Origin: Myxococcales bacterium
Lineage (GTDB): Bacteria > Myxococcota_A > Polyangia > Polyangiales > Polyangiaceae
DNA: 18,912 nt
Assembly (NCBI GenBank): GCA_025362165.1
Contig: JANYHY010000372.1
Coordinates: forward strand, 1 to 18,912
Direction: 5' to 3'
Made by a program: the position numbers and the translations under genes. The notes under the pieces were generated by a model. That model did no database searches. It worked only from the letters and a program-made list of their open reading frames with translations, and was not told the DNA's origin. This document shows, piece after piece, positions 6,912 through 15,980 of this stretch; positions within the stretch are counted from its first letter, which is position 1; each line of letters starts with the position of its first letter.

Positions 6912-7924
6912 GCGGCTCGCTCGATTAGCCAATTCGTGACCAGTGGCCAGGTGGACCTTGGCGCGTCTCTACCGACGAGCAGATCGATGTGACCTAACGG
7001 GAGCGCTCTGTACGTCTTGTCGGTGGAGCGACTCTTGATGAAACCAGGTCGCACGCTCGCGGGAGGGGCGAGATCGTCATTGGTGCCGGCGACGACGAGC
7101 AGCGGGAGATCCATCGACTCGAAGCGCTCGGTCGCGTCGCTGTCGACTCCGCCGAAGCGCTTCTCGTTTGCCCACGCGAACATGTCGACGAGCTCTGCGA
7201 GCCCTGCGCGATCGAACGCGAGCTTCAAGTGTTCGGCGAGCACCTGCGGCTCGACCGCGCCTTTGTGCCAACCGCGAAGTGGAATTGGATAGAGCGGACT
7301 CTCTGCGAAGCGGCGGAACGTGGACATCGTGAAGCCGAGCGGCTTCATCGTGACGCTGGGGTTGGGCTTGATGTCGAGCCAGCTCGCCATGCGGACGAAC
7401 GCAGCGATGGCAGCGAGCGACGCGCTCCCTCGAGTGAAGTGATAGGGGCTGCCGATCGAGGAGATGCCCGCGATCGCGCCGTCGAGGTAGGGAGCGCCTG
7501 CGTAGCTGACGAGGCCACCGAGTGAGTGACCGATGAGGAAGACCTTACGGCCGCCAGAGATGCGCTGCACCTCCTCTACGGCGGTCGGGAGATCCTCGCG
7601 GTAATAGTCTTGGACGCTCTTGCAGTGCTTGCCGCCGAAGCTGCGAGAGCGACCGTGGCCGCGGAGATCGAGGTTGAAGACGTCGAAGCCAGACTTGGCG
7701 AGGTAGTTGGCGAAGCTGCGCGAGGGCAAGTGCCATGCGTAGCGGTTCTGCCCGAATCCGTGGATCAACAGCACGGGCGCACGGGTGGCGCCGCTCTTGT
7801 CCGCGAGGCGTTTACGCACCATCGCGAGCGGGGTCGCGCCTCTTGTGACGACGATCTCCTTCACGAACGTCCCGCGCTCAGTGCGGTCGATCGCTTGGTC
7901 GACGAGGTGGCCGTGGAGGATCAA
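6908..7924 (-). CDS. Alpha/beta-fold hydrolase
   Basis: The 338-aa protein has the full alpha/beta hydrolase signature: the oxyanion-hole HGFGQNR (55-61), LDLRGHGRS (85-93), nucleophile elbow GHSLGG with Ser134, an acid in VVAGTNDD (Asp283 or Asp284) and the catalytic His312 in PLGHID. A helical cap lies between about residues 160 and 245. The substrate is unknown; similar proteins are esterases, lipases or thioesterases. No signal peptide is seen, so it is probably cytoplasmic. The annotated start is a TTG; a GTG at 7864 (residue 21, before KEIVVTRG) is a good alternative and may be the true start. It is the first gene of a two-gene minus-strand operon and is divergent from the outer-membrane protein gene across 91 bp. 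Confidence 0.88.
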   Translation of the reverse strand: MILHGHLVDQAIDRTERGTFVKEIVVTRGATPLAMVRKRLADKSGATRAPVLLIHGFGQNRYAWHLPSRSFANYLAKSGFDVFNLDLRGHGRSRSFGGKHCKSVQDYYREDLPTAVEEVQRISGGRKVFLIGHSLGGLVSYAGAPYLDGAIAGISSIGSPYHFTRGSASLAAIAAFVRMASWLDIKPNPSVTMKPLGFTMSTFRRFAESPLYPIPLRGWHKGAVEPQVLAEHLKLAFDRAGLAELVDMFAWANEKRFGGVDSDATERFESMDLPLLVVAGTNDDLAPPASVRPGFIKSRSTDKTYRALPLGHIDLLVGRDAPRSTWPLVTNWLIERAA

Positions 7925-7984
7925 CGGAGCGCCCTGGTATCGTCCTTTGCAACTAGTGTAGCATGCTGCCGAGGGATTTCCGGC

Positions 7985-7999
7985 GGCGCAGCTTGCGCC
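7985..7999. promoter_or_regulatory. Perfect inverted repeat in the divergent promoter region
   Basis: GGCGCA and TGCGCC flank a 3-nt centre (GCT) in the 91-bp spacer between the hydrolase and outer-membrane protein genes, 16 nt before the plus-strand ATG. It could be an operator or a 5'-leader hairpin close to the ribosome binding site. No convincing -35/-10 or sigma54 promoter is visible beside it, and a dyad this short can arise by chance at this GC content. Confidence 0.25.
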
Positions 8000-8015
8000 A
8001 GATTGGGATGGCTAG

Positions 8016-9002
8016 ATGAGAACGGTGCTTTCTTGCTCAACGATTCTCGCAGTCTCGATGTCCACGTTGCTCGCGTCGGCCGTGGCACATGCGCAATCGC
8101 CCGTTGGCGGAGGTGATGGCGAGACGACCGGCGCAGCTCCCGCAGGCACGCCTGCGGCCGCGCCCACCACCACGCCTGCCAGCACGGTCGAGGCGGCTCC
8201 TGTTGAGTCGTCGAGCGACGTGACCGAGAAGGATCACAAGACCTATTACTTCGTCGGCGCCCGCTACCGCGGCACCATCATCCCGAAGTTCATGGTCAAC
8301 CTGTTCGTCGGTGAGGGCGCGACCTTCTACTCGAACATGTTCGGCATCGAGGTCGACATCCGCAAGGATCACTTCTCGCTCATCCCGGCGCTGAACTACA
8401 TCGAGTACGGCTTCGACGGCACGCTCTTCTTCGACAAGTCCGGCAAGGGCGCGGAGGGCAACGAAGGCAACTACAGCGTCGTTCACTCGAACCTCGCGGG
8501 CATTTATCTGACGCTTGACTTGCTCTGGTCGACGCAGATCCACAAGCACATCGACTTCGAGTATGGCATCGGCGTCGGTGTCGGCGCGTTGTTCGGCAAC
8601 ATCTATAACAACTGGGCGACGAAGACTCCGCAAGCGCCCGGCACGACCACCGTGCAGTCGTCGAGCGGTGCCACGTTTTACGAGTGCACGGCGGCGAGCA
8701 ACGCCGCTGGCAGCGGGTGCAATCCGGGCAGCCACACAAGCCCCGATCCGGCGAAGGTGAACGGTTATAGCGAGAAGACGTGGGCTGGAGGTGGCAGCGT
8801 CCCGAACATCTTCTTGCACCTCGCGCTGCCGCAGTTGGGGTTGCGCATCAAGCCGGTCAAACAAATGGAGATGCGCATCGGCGGCGGCTTCTCGCTGACT
8901 GGCTTCTTCTTCGGCATCAGCGGCGACTACGGCTTCCCCGAGTCCGCGGACAAACCGCACACCGCGCCGACTGGCTCGTATCACGGGCCCGTCGCTCTCT
9001 GA
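8016..9002 (+). CDS. Exported, probably outer-membrane beta-barrel-like protein
   Basis: The 328-aa product has a clear Sec signal peptide with predicted cleavage after AHA (residues 24-26). A low-complexity Ala/Pro/Thr/Gly linker covers about 27-72. The rest shows many short alternating hydrophobic/aromatic strands with Gly turns (YYFVGARYRG, FSLIPALNYIEYG, FEYGIGVGVGALFG, MRIGGGFSLTGFFFG), typical of outer-membrane barrels. A loop insertion between C224 and C235 could be closed by a disulfide. The protein does not end in the terminal Phe typical of many barrels. No named family was recognised. It is the first gene of a tight run: its TGA is only 6 bp before the TTG of the kinase-sigma54 regulator, so both are probably translated from one mRNA. 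A role as an envelope sensor or porin partner is inferred. Confidence 0.8.
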   Translation: MRTVLSCSTILAVSMSTLLASAVAHAQSPVGGGDGETTGAAPAGTPAAAPTTTPASTVEAAPVESSSDVTEKDHKTYYFVGARYRGTIIPKFMVNLFVGEGATFYSNMFGIEVDIRKDHFSLIPALNYIEYGFDGTLFFDKSGKGAEGNEGNYSVVHSNLAGIYLTLDLLWSTQIHKHIDFEYGIGVGVGALFGNIYNNWATKTPQAPGTTTVQSSSGATFYECTAASNAAGSGCNPGSHTSPDPAKVNGYSEKTWAGGGSVPNIFLHLALPQLGLRIKPVKQMEMRIGGGFSLTGFFFGISGDYGFPESADKPHTAPTGSYHGPVAL

Positions 9003-9008
9003 GTTTTC

Positions 9009-12000
9009 TTGCTGACGCTCCCGCCGCGCTACGAAGCTCTCGAGTCGCTCGGCGCGGGCGGCGGCGGCGAGGTGTGGGCCGTTCGCGATCGCGTGACTGG
9101 TGCGCGCCTCGCGTTGAAGGCGCTCTCGGAGACCGCCGGCGATCAAGAGCTGCTCGCGCTCGTGCGTGAGGCGACGACGCTTTCGGGCCTCGAAGGACTC
9201 GGCGTTCCGCGCGTCTTGGCGTTCGGCAAGCTCCCCGGATCGCGGCGTCGTTACTTGGTTCGCGAGCTCGTGGCGGGGCGGAGCCTCGAGGCGATCTTTG
9301 ATGCGTCAACGATCGAGAGATCACATGGTGCTGCGCGATCGAGCGAGGTGTGGCTCGAGCCGCTCGCGCGCGCAGCTGATCAGCTGACGGCGCTGCATCG
9401 CGCGGGACTCCTGCACGGCGACGTGAAGCCCGCGAACATCATCGCAAACGGCCCCGAGGGGACGCTCGTGGACTTGGGGTTGTCGGCGCCATGGCGAGAG
9501 GGAGGGACACGCGCGCGCGGCTTCACGCCGAAATACGCGGCGCCCGAGCTGTTCACGGGATCGCCGCTCACCGTGCGCGCAGAGGTGTACTCGCTCGGGG
9601 CGAGTCTAGGTGAGGGCCTCGCCAAGCGTGGCGCCGAATTGCGTGACGAGTCACGCATCGCCCTCGCGAAGGTCGCGGCGAAGGCGACGAGCGCATCAGC
9701 AGACGAGCGATACCCGTCGACCGCAGAGCTCGCGATCGCGCTCCGACGCGCGGCTGGTTTGGGTGAGCCCGCAGAGCCCGAACCGGCATGGCCCGTCCTC
9801 GGCACTGAGCCGATCGCGGACGAGCTGCTCGCAGCGGCGCACGCGCTCGCACCTGGAGGCGTGCTCGTCATCACCGCCAAGCGCGGGAGCGGGCGCACGA
9901 CGCTCGCGCGCAGTCTCGCCTGGTCTCTCGGCGCCACGGACGGAGACGTCTCTTGGCTCGATGCAGAGGGGACAGCCACTGTGCGCGCCGAGGTGTTGAG
10001 GGCGGAGACCTCTGGGTCCGTGTCGGCTGATTTGTCCGCGAAGGTGATCGTCGCCGATGATCTCGACGCGCTCGACGAAGGCACGCGCCTCGCGCTCGCC
10101 GCGGCGATCTCTCGAGGCGTGAAGGCGATCGTGGTCGGCTCGCTCGAGATGGCCAAGCGCCTCGCGCCGAAGGCGATCGCGTTCGAGCTGCCTCCGCTCG
10201 CCGCTGCTGTCGCGCATGATCTCACCAAGCGCGCGATCCCTTCGCTGCCAGATAGCGTGGCGACGCACCTGGTGAAGCGCGCGGACGGTCGGGTCGGCAA
10301 GCTGCGTTGGGCGCTGCGCGCGCTGGCAGGACAGCCGGTGGTGTCGATCGAGGACGTGGACCTTGCCCTCGCGAGCGAAGACAGCGCGATGCTCGAGCAG
10401 ACTCCAGAGGACTCGCTGCGCGTGATCGAGCGGTGGCTTGACGCGGGTAGACTCGCGGACGCAGAGCGACGACTCGCGGTCATCGTCGTGGAGCCAGCGC
10501 TCGCCGTGCGCGTGGCGATCGCCCGCGCGAGACTCGCGCATGGTCAAGGCGACGCGAACAAAGCGATCGAGCTGCTCGACGGCGCGCCCACGGACCATGG
10601 TCTGCTCGATCGCGCGTGGAGCGTCGTGCGCGCGCGTGCGCTCGTGCGTGCAGGCTCCTACAAGGAGGCCGCGGCGCTCGCGAACACGGTGCTTTCCAAA
10701 GAGTCGTCCGACTCTCTCGCGGCCGAGGCGCTCGTCGCGCTCGGAGTCGCGCTCGCGTTCAGCGGCGATGAGCGAGCGGGCAAGGACACGCTGGAGCGAG
10801 CGGTCAACGTGGCCACTCTGGCGAAGGACGCGCGCATCGTGGCGGTGGCGCTCGGGTCGCTCGCGATCGTGCACCTGCGCTTGGGCGAAGCGCCGCAAGC
10901 CAAGCGCGCGTACGAGGGCGCGTTGGCAGCCGCGGAGTCAGCGCGTGACGTGTCAACCGTCGCGACGATGAGGCTGAATTTGGCTGGAATCGCGCGCACG
11001 GAGGGAGACCTCGCGCTCGCGCTCAAGCACCTCGAGGCCGCGGTGGATTTGGGCAAACGCGCGGGAGGCGTCGCGGCCGTGCAGCAGGCAGCGCTCAACC
11101 TGGCGAACTTGGATCTCTACCTCGGTCGCACGGAGCGCGCGCGCGCAGCGATCGAGCAGCTCGAGCGCAAGGCCGCCAATCCGAAGGAGGCGATGGGAGC
11201 GGCCGCGCGCGCTCAGCTGCTCGGCTTGCAGGCGGAGCTCGCGTCTCGCACTGGCGACGCGAGCTCGGCGCGTGAGGCGTACGAGGCTTGCGCGCGTGCG
11301 AATGAAGCGCAGGGGCGTGCGCTCGACGCCGCGGAGGCGCGACTCGAGGCGTGGCTCGCTGCGAGCGACGCGGGTGATCCCCGCGCGTTGCTGGCGCAGA
11401 TTGACGCGACCGAGGAGGCGATCGGCGGCTTCAAGGAGCACGAGCCGTTCGCGTGGTTGGTGCGCGGGACACTCTTCGCCAAGCTCGGCGCGGACGACGA
11501 AGCGAGGCGCGCGCTGGATCGCGCGATCGACGGCGCCATCAGCGGAGGCCAGCAAGAGCGCGCGTTCTGGGCGCTAGAGGCGCGCCGAAAAATGTTCTCC
11601 GCGCAGGGCAGCTTACTGCTCGCACGCAAGGACGCCGAGCGCTCGATAGGCCTGCTCGAAGAGACTGCGTCGCGACTGCCGCGCGATCTGCGCGAGGTGT
11701 TTTGGAACGATCCGGAGCGGCGCGCGCTGAGAGGCGCGGTCATGACGACACAAGAGTCGCCATCCATCCGCCTTCCTGCGCGTGATGGAGTCACGGCGCA
11801 CGAGGTGACGTTGCTCGTGCCGCGCCCCGCGGAGGACAAGCTCCGCCGCATCCTCGAGATCACGCGTGAGCTCGCGAGCGAGCGTGATCTCGGTCGATTG
11901 CTCGCCAAGGTGACGGACCACGCGATCGCGCTCTTGGGCGGCGAGCGAGGCTTTGTGGTGCTCGCCGAAGACAGCGGCCTCGTCGCGCACGCCGCGCGTG

Positions 12001-13424
12001 ATCGCAAGGGCGACGAGAGCCACGCGGCCTTCTCTCGATCGGTGGCCGAGCGCGTGGTGCAGACGGGCGAGCCCGTGGTCGCGACAAAGGCGCGAGAGGA
12101 CGTACGCCTCGCCGAGGCGGTGAGCGTGCATCAGCTGATGATCCAATCGGTCGCGTGCGTGCCCGTCCGCGGGGCCCCTCCCGTGAAGCGGACGATCGGC
12201 GCTCTCTATGTCGAGACGCGCCTGCGCGCAGGCCTTCGCTTCGAGGACGAGCTGCCGACCTTGATGGCGTTCGCCGATCAAGCCGCGATCGCGATCGAGA
12301 GCGCGCGGCTCTTCGAAGAGAACCTCGCCCGACAGAGAGAGCTCGTCAAGCAGAGCGAAGAGCTCGCGAAGGCCAAAGACAGGCTCGCCGAGCTACTCGC
12401 CATGCGCGAGGAGCAGCTCTCTGTCACTCGCAAAGATCTCCAGAAGGTGCGCCAAGAGCTGCGCGGACACTTCGGCTACGCGGGTCTGGTCGGCACGAGC
12501 GCGCCGATGCGAAAGGTCTACGCGCTCATCGATCGTGTGAAGGACACGGACGTCCCCGTCCTCGTCACCGGAGAGAGCGGCACGGGCAAAGAGGTCGTCG
12601 CGCGGGCGATTCACTCCGCGAGCGGGCGGGGCCGAAAATCGTTCCTCGGCGTCAACTGCGGCGCGATACCGGCGAACCTCCTGGAGAGCGAGCTCTTCGG
12701 TCACGTACGCGGCGCGTTCACGGGCGCAGAGCGCGATCGCAAAGGACTCTTCCGCGAGTGCGAGGGCGGCACGCTCTTGCTGGACGAGATCGGCGAGCTC
12801 CCGCTCAAGATGCAGACCGGTCTGTTGCGCGTGCTGCAAGAGCACACCGTCCGGCCCGTTGGGGGCACCAAAGAAGAGACCGTCGACGTGCGCATCGTCG
12901 CCGCAACCAACCGCGATCTCGATGAGATGGTGAAGGCGCAGACGTTCCGCGAGGATCTCTACTATCGCCTCCACGTCGTACAGCTCGCGGTGCCGCCACT
13001 GCGCGAGCGCGTAGAGGACGTGCCACCGCTCATCGACCACTTCCTCACGCTCTTCGCGAGCCGCTACGACCGCGAGAAGAAGACGATCGGCAAGCTCGCT
13101 CTGCGCAAGCTCTCCGCCTACGACTGGCCAGGCAACGTGCGGCAACTCGAGCACGTCCTGTTGAACGCGTGGCTGATGAGCGAGGCCAAAGAGATCGAGG
13201 CAGACGACGTCTCACTCCCGGAGCCGCGCGTCGCGCCCGCCTCATCTTCCAGGCAAAAACCAGGGGCGCCAGCGTCACCTGCAGAATACAAGGACTCGGA
13301 GAAGGACCGAATCCTGCGCGCGCTGCAGGCGTGCGGTTGGAACCGCATGGCCGCCGCCAAGATGACGGGCATCCCGCGCAGGACCTTCTATCGACGACTC
13401 AAGGAGTTCGGCATTTTGGAGTAA
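9009..13424 (+). CDS. Ser/Thr kinase-P-loop-TPR-GAF-sigma54 AAA+-Fis HTH regulator
   Basis: The 1471-aa fusion starts with TTG, the only start able to include the kinase Gly loop. Domains: (1) Ser/Thr kinase, about 1-245, with GAGGGGEV (15-22), K37, E54, HGDVKPAN (136-143, catalytic D138), DLG (155-157) and APE (178-180); HGD replaces HRD, so this is a non-RD kinase. (2) P-loop NTPase-like region, about 270-455, with Walker A altered to AKRGSGRT (290-297, Arg for Lys) and a Walker B-like ADDLD (D350, D351). (3) TPR-like helices, about 460-910. (4) GAF, about 945-1100, then a coiled coil to about 1152. (5) Sigma54 AAA+, with GESGTGKE (1188-1195), GAFTGA (1235-1240) and LLLDEIGE (D1259, E1260). 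(6) Fis-type HTH, about 1430-1471. The intact GAFTGA predicts genuine sigma54 activation. Phosphorylation targets and DNA sites are unknown. The next gene starts 12 bp downstream. Confidence 0.93.
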   Translation: MLTLPPRYEALESLGAGGGGEVWAVRDRVTGARLALKALSETAGDQELLALVREATTLSGLEGLGVPRVLAFGKLPGSRRRYLVRELVAGRSLEAIFDASTIERSHGAARSSEVWLEPLARAADQLTALHRAGLLHGDVKPANIIANGPEGTLVDLGLSAPWREGGTRARGFTPKYAAPELFTGSPLTVRAEVYSLGASLGEGLAKRGAELRDESRIALAKVAAKATSASADERYPSTAELAIALRRAAGLGEPAEPEPAWPVLGTEPIADELLAAAHALAPGGVLVITAKRGSGRTTLARSLAWSLGATDGDVSWLDAEGTATVRAEVLRAETSGSVSADLSAKVIVADDLDALDEGTRLALAAAISRGVKAIVVGSLEMAKRLAPKAIAFELPPLAAAVAHDLTKRAIPSLPDSVATHLVKRADGRVGKLRWALRALAGQPVVSIEDVDLALASEDSAMLEQTPEDSLRVIERWLDAGRLADAERRLAVIVVEPALAVRVAIARARLAHGQGDANKAIELLDGAPTDHGLLDRAWSVVRARALVRAGSYKEAAALANTVLSKESSDSLAAEALVALGVALAFSGDERAGKDTLERAVNVATLAKDARIVAVALGSLAIVHLRLGEAPQAKRAYEGALAAAESARDVSTVATMRLNLAGIARTEGDLALALKHLEAAVDLGKRAGGVAAVQQAALNLANLDLYLGRTERARAAIEQLERKAANPKEAMGAAARAQLLGLQAELASRTGDASSAREAYEACARANEAQGRALDAAEARLEAWLAASDAGDPRALLAQIDATEEAIGGFKEHEPFAWLVRGTLFAKLGADDEARRALDRAIDGAISGGQQERAFWALEARRKMFSAQGSLLLARKDAERSIGLLEETASRLPRDLREVFWNDPERRALRGAVMTTQESPSIRLPARDGVTAHEVTLLVPRPAEDKLRRILEITRELASERDLGRLLAKVTDHAIALLGGERGFVVLAEDSGLVAHAARDRKGDESHAAFSRSVAERVVQTGEPVVATKAREDVRLAEAVSVHQLMIQSVACVPVRGAPPVKRTIGALYVETRLRAGLRFEDELPTLMAFADQAAIAIESARLFEENLARQRELVKQSEELAKAKDRLAELLAMREEQLSVTRKDLQKVRQELRGHFGYAGLVGTSAPMRKVYALIDRVKDTDVPVLVTGESGTGKEVVARAIHSASGRGRKSFLGVNCGAIPANLLESELFGHVRGAFTGAERDRKGLFRECEGGTLLLDEIGELPLKMQTGLLRVLQEHTVRPVGGTKEETVDVRIVAATNRDLDEMVKAQTFREDLYYRLHVVQLAVPPLRERVEDVPPLIDHFLTLFASRYDREKKTIGKLALRKLSAYDWPGNVRQLEHVLLNAWLMSEAKEIEADDVSLPEPRVAPASSSRQKPGAPASPAEYKDSEKDRILRALQACGWNRMAAAKMTGIPRRTFYRRLKEFGILE

Positions 13425-13436
13425 GGTGCGCGCGCC

Positions 13437-15353
13437 GTGGCGACGCACCAAAAAATCCCGCACCTGCCTGCGCTCGACGGGCTGCGTGGATTGGCCGTCG
13501 CCGGCGTCGTGGCCTTCCACGCGAACGGCGCGCTCAAGGGCGGCTACCTCGGCGTCGATCTGTTCTTCGTGCTCTCGGGGTTCTTGATCACGTCCATCCT
13601 CTTGGCGGAGGTGCGCGCGACCAACACCGTCGATCTGGCGGCTTTCTGGGTGCGCCGCGCGCGACGGCTCTTCCCTGCCCTGCTCTCGTTGATGCCAGCG
13701 ATCGCCGCGTACGCCTATTGGGTCGCTTCGCGCGACGAGCTCGTGAGCCTTCGCAAGGACGCTTATGCGACGCTCGCGTACGTCGCGAACTGGCGAGAGA
13801 TCTTCTCCAACAAGAGCTACTGGGATCTCTTCGCTGCGCCCTCTCCGCTCGAGCACACGTGGAGCCTCGCGATCGAAGAGCAGTTCTACGTCGTGTGGCC
13901 GTTGGTCGTGACGCTGTTGCTCGTGTGGCTGCGTCGCTCGGTCAAGTTCCTGTTGGTGACGACGCTCGTGCTCGCGGCCGCGTCGGTGATCGCGATGATT
14001 CACTTCTACGATCCGGAGCACTCGTCGCGCGCTTACTTCGGGACCGACACTCGCGCGGTGGCCATTTTGGCTGGCGCCGCGTTCGCGATGGCAAAAGGTG
14101 ACAAGTCAATCAACCCCTCGTACGCGCGCGCGCTGGACGTCGCGGGCCTGTTCGTCATCGTGGGGCTCGGCGTCGCTTGGGCGCGCCTGGACGGACAAGA
14201 TCCGCTCTTGTACCGCGGCGGCTTCTGGCTCACGGAGCTGGGCTCGCTCGTCTTGATCGCGTGCGCGACAGTGCCGCAGACGCTCGTCGCGCGGGCCTTC
14301 GCGTTCCGCCCCCTCGCGCGGCTCGGGACCATCAGCTACGGCGTGTACTTGTGGCATTGGCCGATCGACTGCGTGCTGACGCTCGATCGCGTGCACGTGA
14401 GTGAGCTCCTGCTGAACGTGATCCGCGTCGCCGCGACGCTCACGATCGCCCTCGTCTCCGAGCGTTTTTTCGAGCGTCCCATTCGCACGCACGGCCTGCG
14501 CGTTCGCCATCCGGTGGTCGTCACGCTCGCCACGTTCGCCGCTTGTGCGCTGTTGGTCGTGAGGGCCACGCGGCCTCCACCTCTCTTGCCGACCTTGCCA
14601 ACTCCGCCGCCTGCCGTGTTCTCGGGGAAGATCTCCTGGCCGGGACCGTTGTCGGTCGACGTCCACACACTCCCTGCCTCGACTGAGCTCGCGCCCGGCA
14701 CACTGCGCGTATTGGTCGTCGGCGATTCAGTCTCTCAAAAGCTCGGACTCGCATTGCGATTCAGACAAGAAGAAGCCAATGCGTTCGTCGCGGAGCGCGG
14801 GGTCGGCAATTGCAGCATATTGGAGCAATTGACCATCAATCACTTCGGCCCCGCCAAGCTCGAAGAAGACGATCACAACTGTGCTGCCAATTGGGTCAAA
14901 GACACGACCGAATTGAAGCCCGACGTGACGTTCATCGTCTTCGGCGGGGCCTTCTACGCGAAGATGACGATCGACGGCAAATCGGCATTTTCCTGCGACA
15001 AGGGCTGGCATGACGTCTACAAGGAGCGCCTCGAGTCATTGATTGATCAGATGGGCGGCAATGCAGGTCGCGTGATGATCATGCTCGCGCCTTATCCGAT
15101 GGATCGCTGGCGATACGATCACGTCCCCGAGCGCGTGGATTGCTACAACACGATAGTGAGAGAGATCTCTATCTCCAAACACACTGACTCGATTGACGTC
15201 ATCGGCCACATTTGTCCAACATTAGAATGCAATCGATTGAGCAATGGATATCCCATTCGCCCAGACGGATTGCACCCCGATGGAGCCGGCGCCGAAGATC
15301 TCGCTCGCTGGACACTCACTCAAATCATCACCCAGCCAGGCGCAGACAGATGA
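13437..15353 (+). CDS. Membrane O-acyltransferase with C-terminal SGNH domain (OafA/OatA-like)
   Basis: The 638-aa protein has an N-terminal acyltransferase-3 domain (about 10 membrane helices, residues 10-375) with LDGLRG (R17), the catalytic-type FH (H28), SGFLIT, FWVRRARRLFP and EHTWSLAIEEQFY. A Pro-rich linker (about 378-397) leads to an extracytoplasmic SGNH-hydrolase-like domain with GDSVS (429-433, nucleophile S431), FGGAFY (502-507) and DGLHPDG (D610, H613). Proteins of this build transfer acetyl or other short acyl groups across the membrane and onto surface glycans such as LPS O-antigen, peptidoglycan or exopolysaccharide. The start is a GTG with AAGG 10 nt upstream, overlapping the stop codon of the regulator gene. 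It is probably in the same operon as the sigma54 regulator. Codons near the 3' end are somewhat more AT-rich than the rest. Confidence 0.9.
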   Translation: MATHQKIPHLPALDGLRGLAVAGVVAFHANGALKGGYLGVDLFFVLSGFLITSILLAEVRATNTVDLAAFWVRRARRLFPALLSLMPAIAAYAYWVASRDELVSLRKDAYATLAYVANWREIFSNKSYWDLFAAPSPLEHTWSLAIEEQFYVVWPLVVTLLLVWLRRSVKFLLVTTLVLAAASVIAMIHFYDPEHSSRAYFGTDTRAVAILAGAAFAMAKGDKSINPSYARALDVAGLFVIVGLGVAWARLDGQDPLLYRGGFWLTELGSLVLIACATVPQTLVARAFAFRPLARLGTISYGVYLWHWPIDCVLTLDRVHVSELLLNVIRVAATLTIALVSERFFERPIRTHGLRVRHPVVVTLATFAACALLVVRATRPPPLLPTLPTPPPAVFSGKISWPGPLSVDVHTLPASTELAPGTLRVLVVGDSVSQKLGLALRFRQEEANAFVAERGVGNCSILEQLTINHFGPAKLEEDDHNCAANWVKDTTELKPDVTFIVFGGAFYAKMTIDGKSAFSCDKGWHDVYKERLESLIDQMGGNAGRVMIMLAPYPMDRWRYDHVPERVDCYNTIVREISISKHTDSIDVIGHICPTLECNRLSNGYPIRPDGLHPDGAGAEDLARWTLTQIITQPGADR

Positions 15354-15407
15354 GAATCACATTTCTGGGCGCATCCTCGCGGGTAGTGAGAGCATCGAAC
15401 GTGAACC

Positions 15408-15980
15408 ATGAAGACTCGAATCCTGCTGGTGTTGCCCTTGCTCCTCGCCTGCGCCCATGAGCCGCAGGTCGCCAATGTCCCGACGACCGCGACGACCGCC
15501 GCGCCCTCTTCAACCTCCACGGACACTGGTGAGCTCAAGGTTGGGTCGCCTGCGCCGGATTTTGATTTGACGGCGAGCGATGGGACCCACCTGGCGCTCA
15601 AGTCGCTCAAAGGAAAGCCTGTCGTCCTCTACTTTTATCCGAAGGACGAGACGCCTGGCTGCACGACCGAGGCGTGCTCGTTCCGCGATGCGTGGGACGC
15701 GCTGCAAAAGAGCGGTGTCGTGATGGTTGGAGTCTCCACGGACGACGCTGCGTCCCACAAGGCTTTCGCCGACAATCACAAGCTCCCGTTCAAGCTCGTG
15801 AGCGATCCGCAGGGCACGCTCGCCAAGACCTATGGAGTCGACACCATGACCACGCCGATCGGCACGCTGCTCAAGCGACAGACGATCGTGATCGACAAGG
15901 ACGGCAACGTGAAGAAGATCTACCGCACCGTGGATGTGACCAAGCACGCACAAGAGATCACGGCGGACACCTCGGGATGA
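15408..15980 (+). CDS. Lipoprotein peroxiredoxin (PrxQ/BCP type)
   Basis: The 190-aa product has a lipoprotein signal, LPLLLAC (Cys15), then a Thr/Ser/Ala-rich linker (about 20-41) and a complete peroxiredoxin domain (42-190). Motifs are VGSPAPDFDL, LYFYPKDETPGC with peroxidatic C85, and resolving C90 in the CX4C arrangement of PrxQ/BCP enzymes, followed by the FRD signature. The enzyme reduces peroxides using thioredoxin-like donors. BCP proteins are usually cytoplasmic; membrane anchoring by a lipid is less common and points to protection of the envelope. The ATG has only a weak GAACGTG-like site before it. Its stop overlaps the start of the next gene (ATGA), so the two are coupled. Confidence 0.92.
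   Translation: MKTRILLVLPLLLACAHEPQVANVPTTATTAAPSSTSTDTGELKVGSPAPDFDLTASDGTHLALKSLKGKPVVLYFYPKDETPGCTTEACSFRDAWDALQKSGVVMVGVSTDDAASHKAFADNHKLPFKLVSDPQGTLAKTYGVDTMTTPIGTLLKRQTIVIDKDGNVKKIYRTVDVTKHAQEITADTSG

Noticed and set aside
7934..7951. Sigma54-like promoter (TGG...TTTGC) upstream of the minus/plus divergent genes
   Set aside because: Spacing between GG and GC is 11 nt, not the required 10, and the -24 element matches poorly.
8983..9007. ACGGGCCCGT palindrome followed by TTTT as a terminator after the outer-membrane protein gene
   Set aside because: The palindrome has no loop, the T-run is short and distant, and the next gene starts 6 bp after the stop, arguing for read-through.
8037..9146. 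Long minus-strand open frame (369 codons) opposite the outer-membrane protein gene
   Set aside because: Arg/Ala/Glu-rich translation typical of the reverse complement of GC-rich coding sequence; the plus-strand gene has a signal peptide and barrel-like strands.
9696..10898. Long minus-strand open frame (400 codons) inside the regulator gene
   Set aside because: Lies wholly within the kinase-sigma54 fusion, is Arg/His-rich and contains no recognisable motif.
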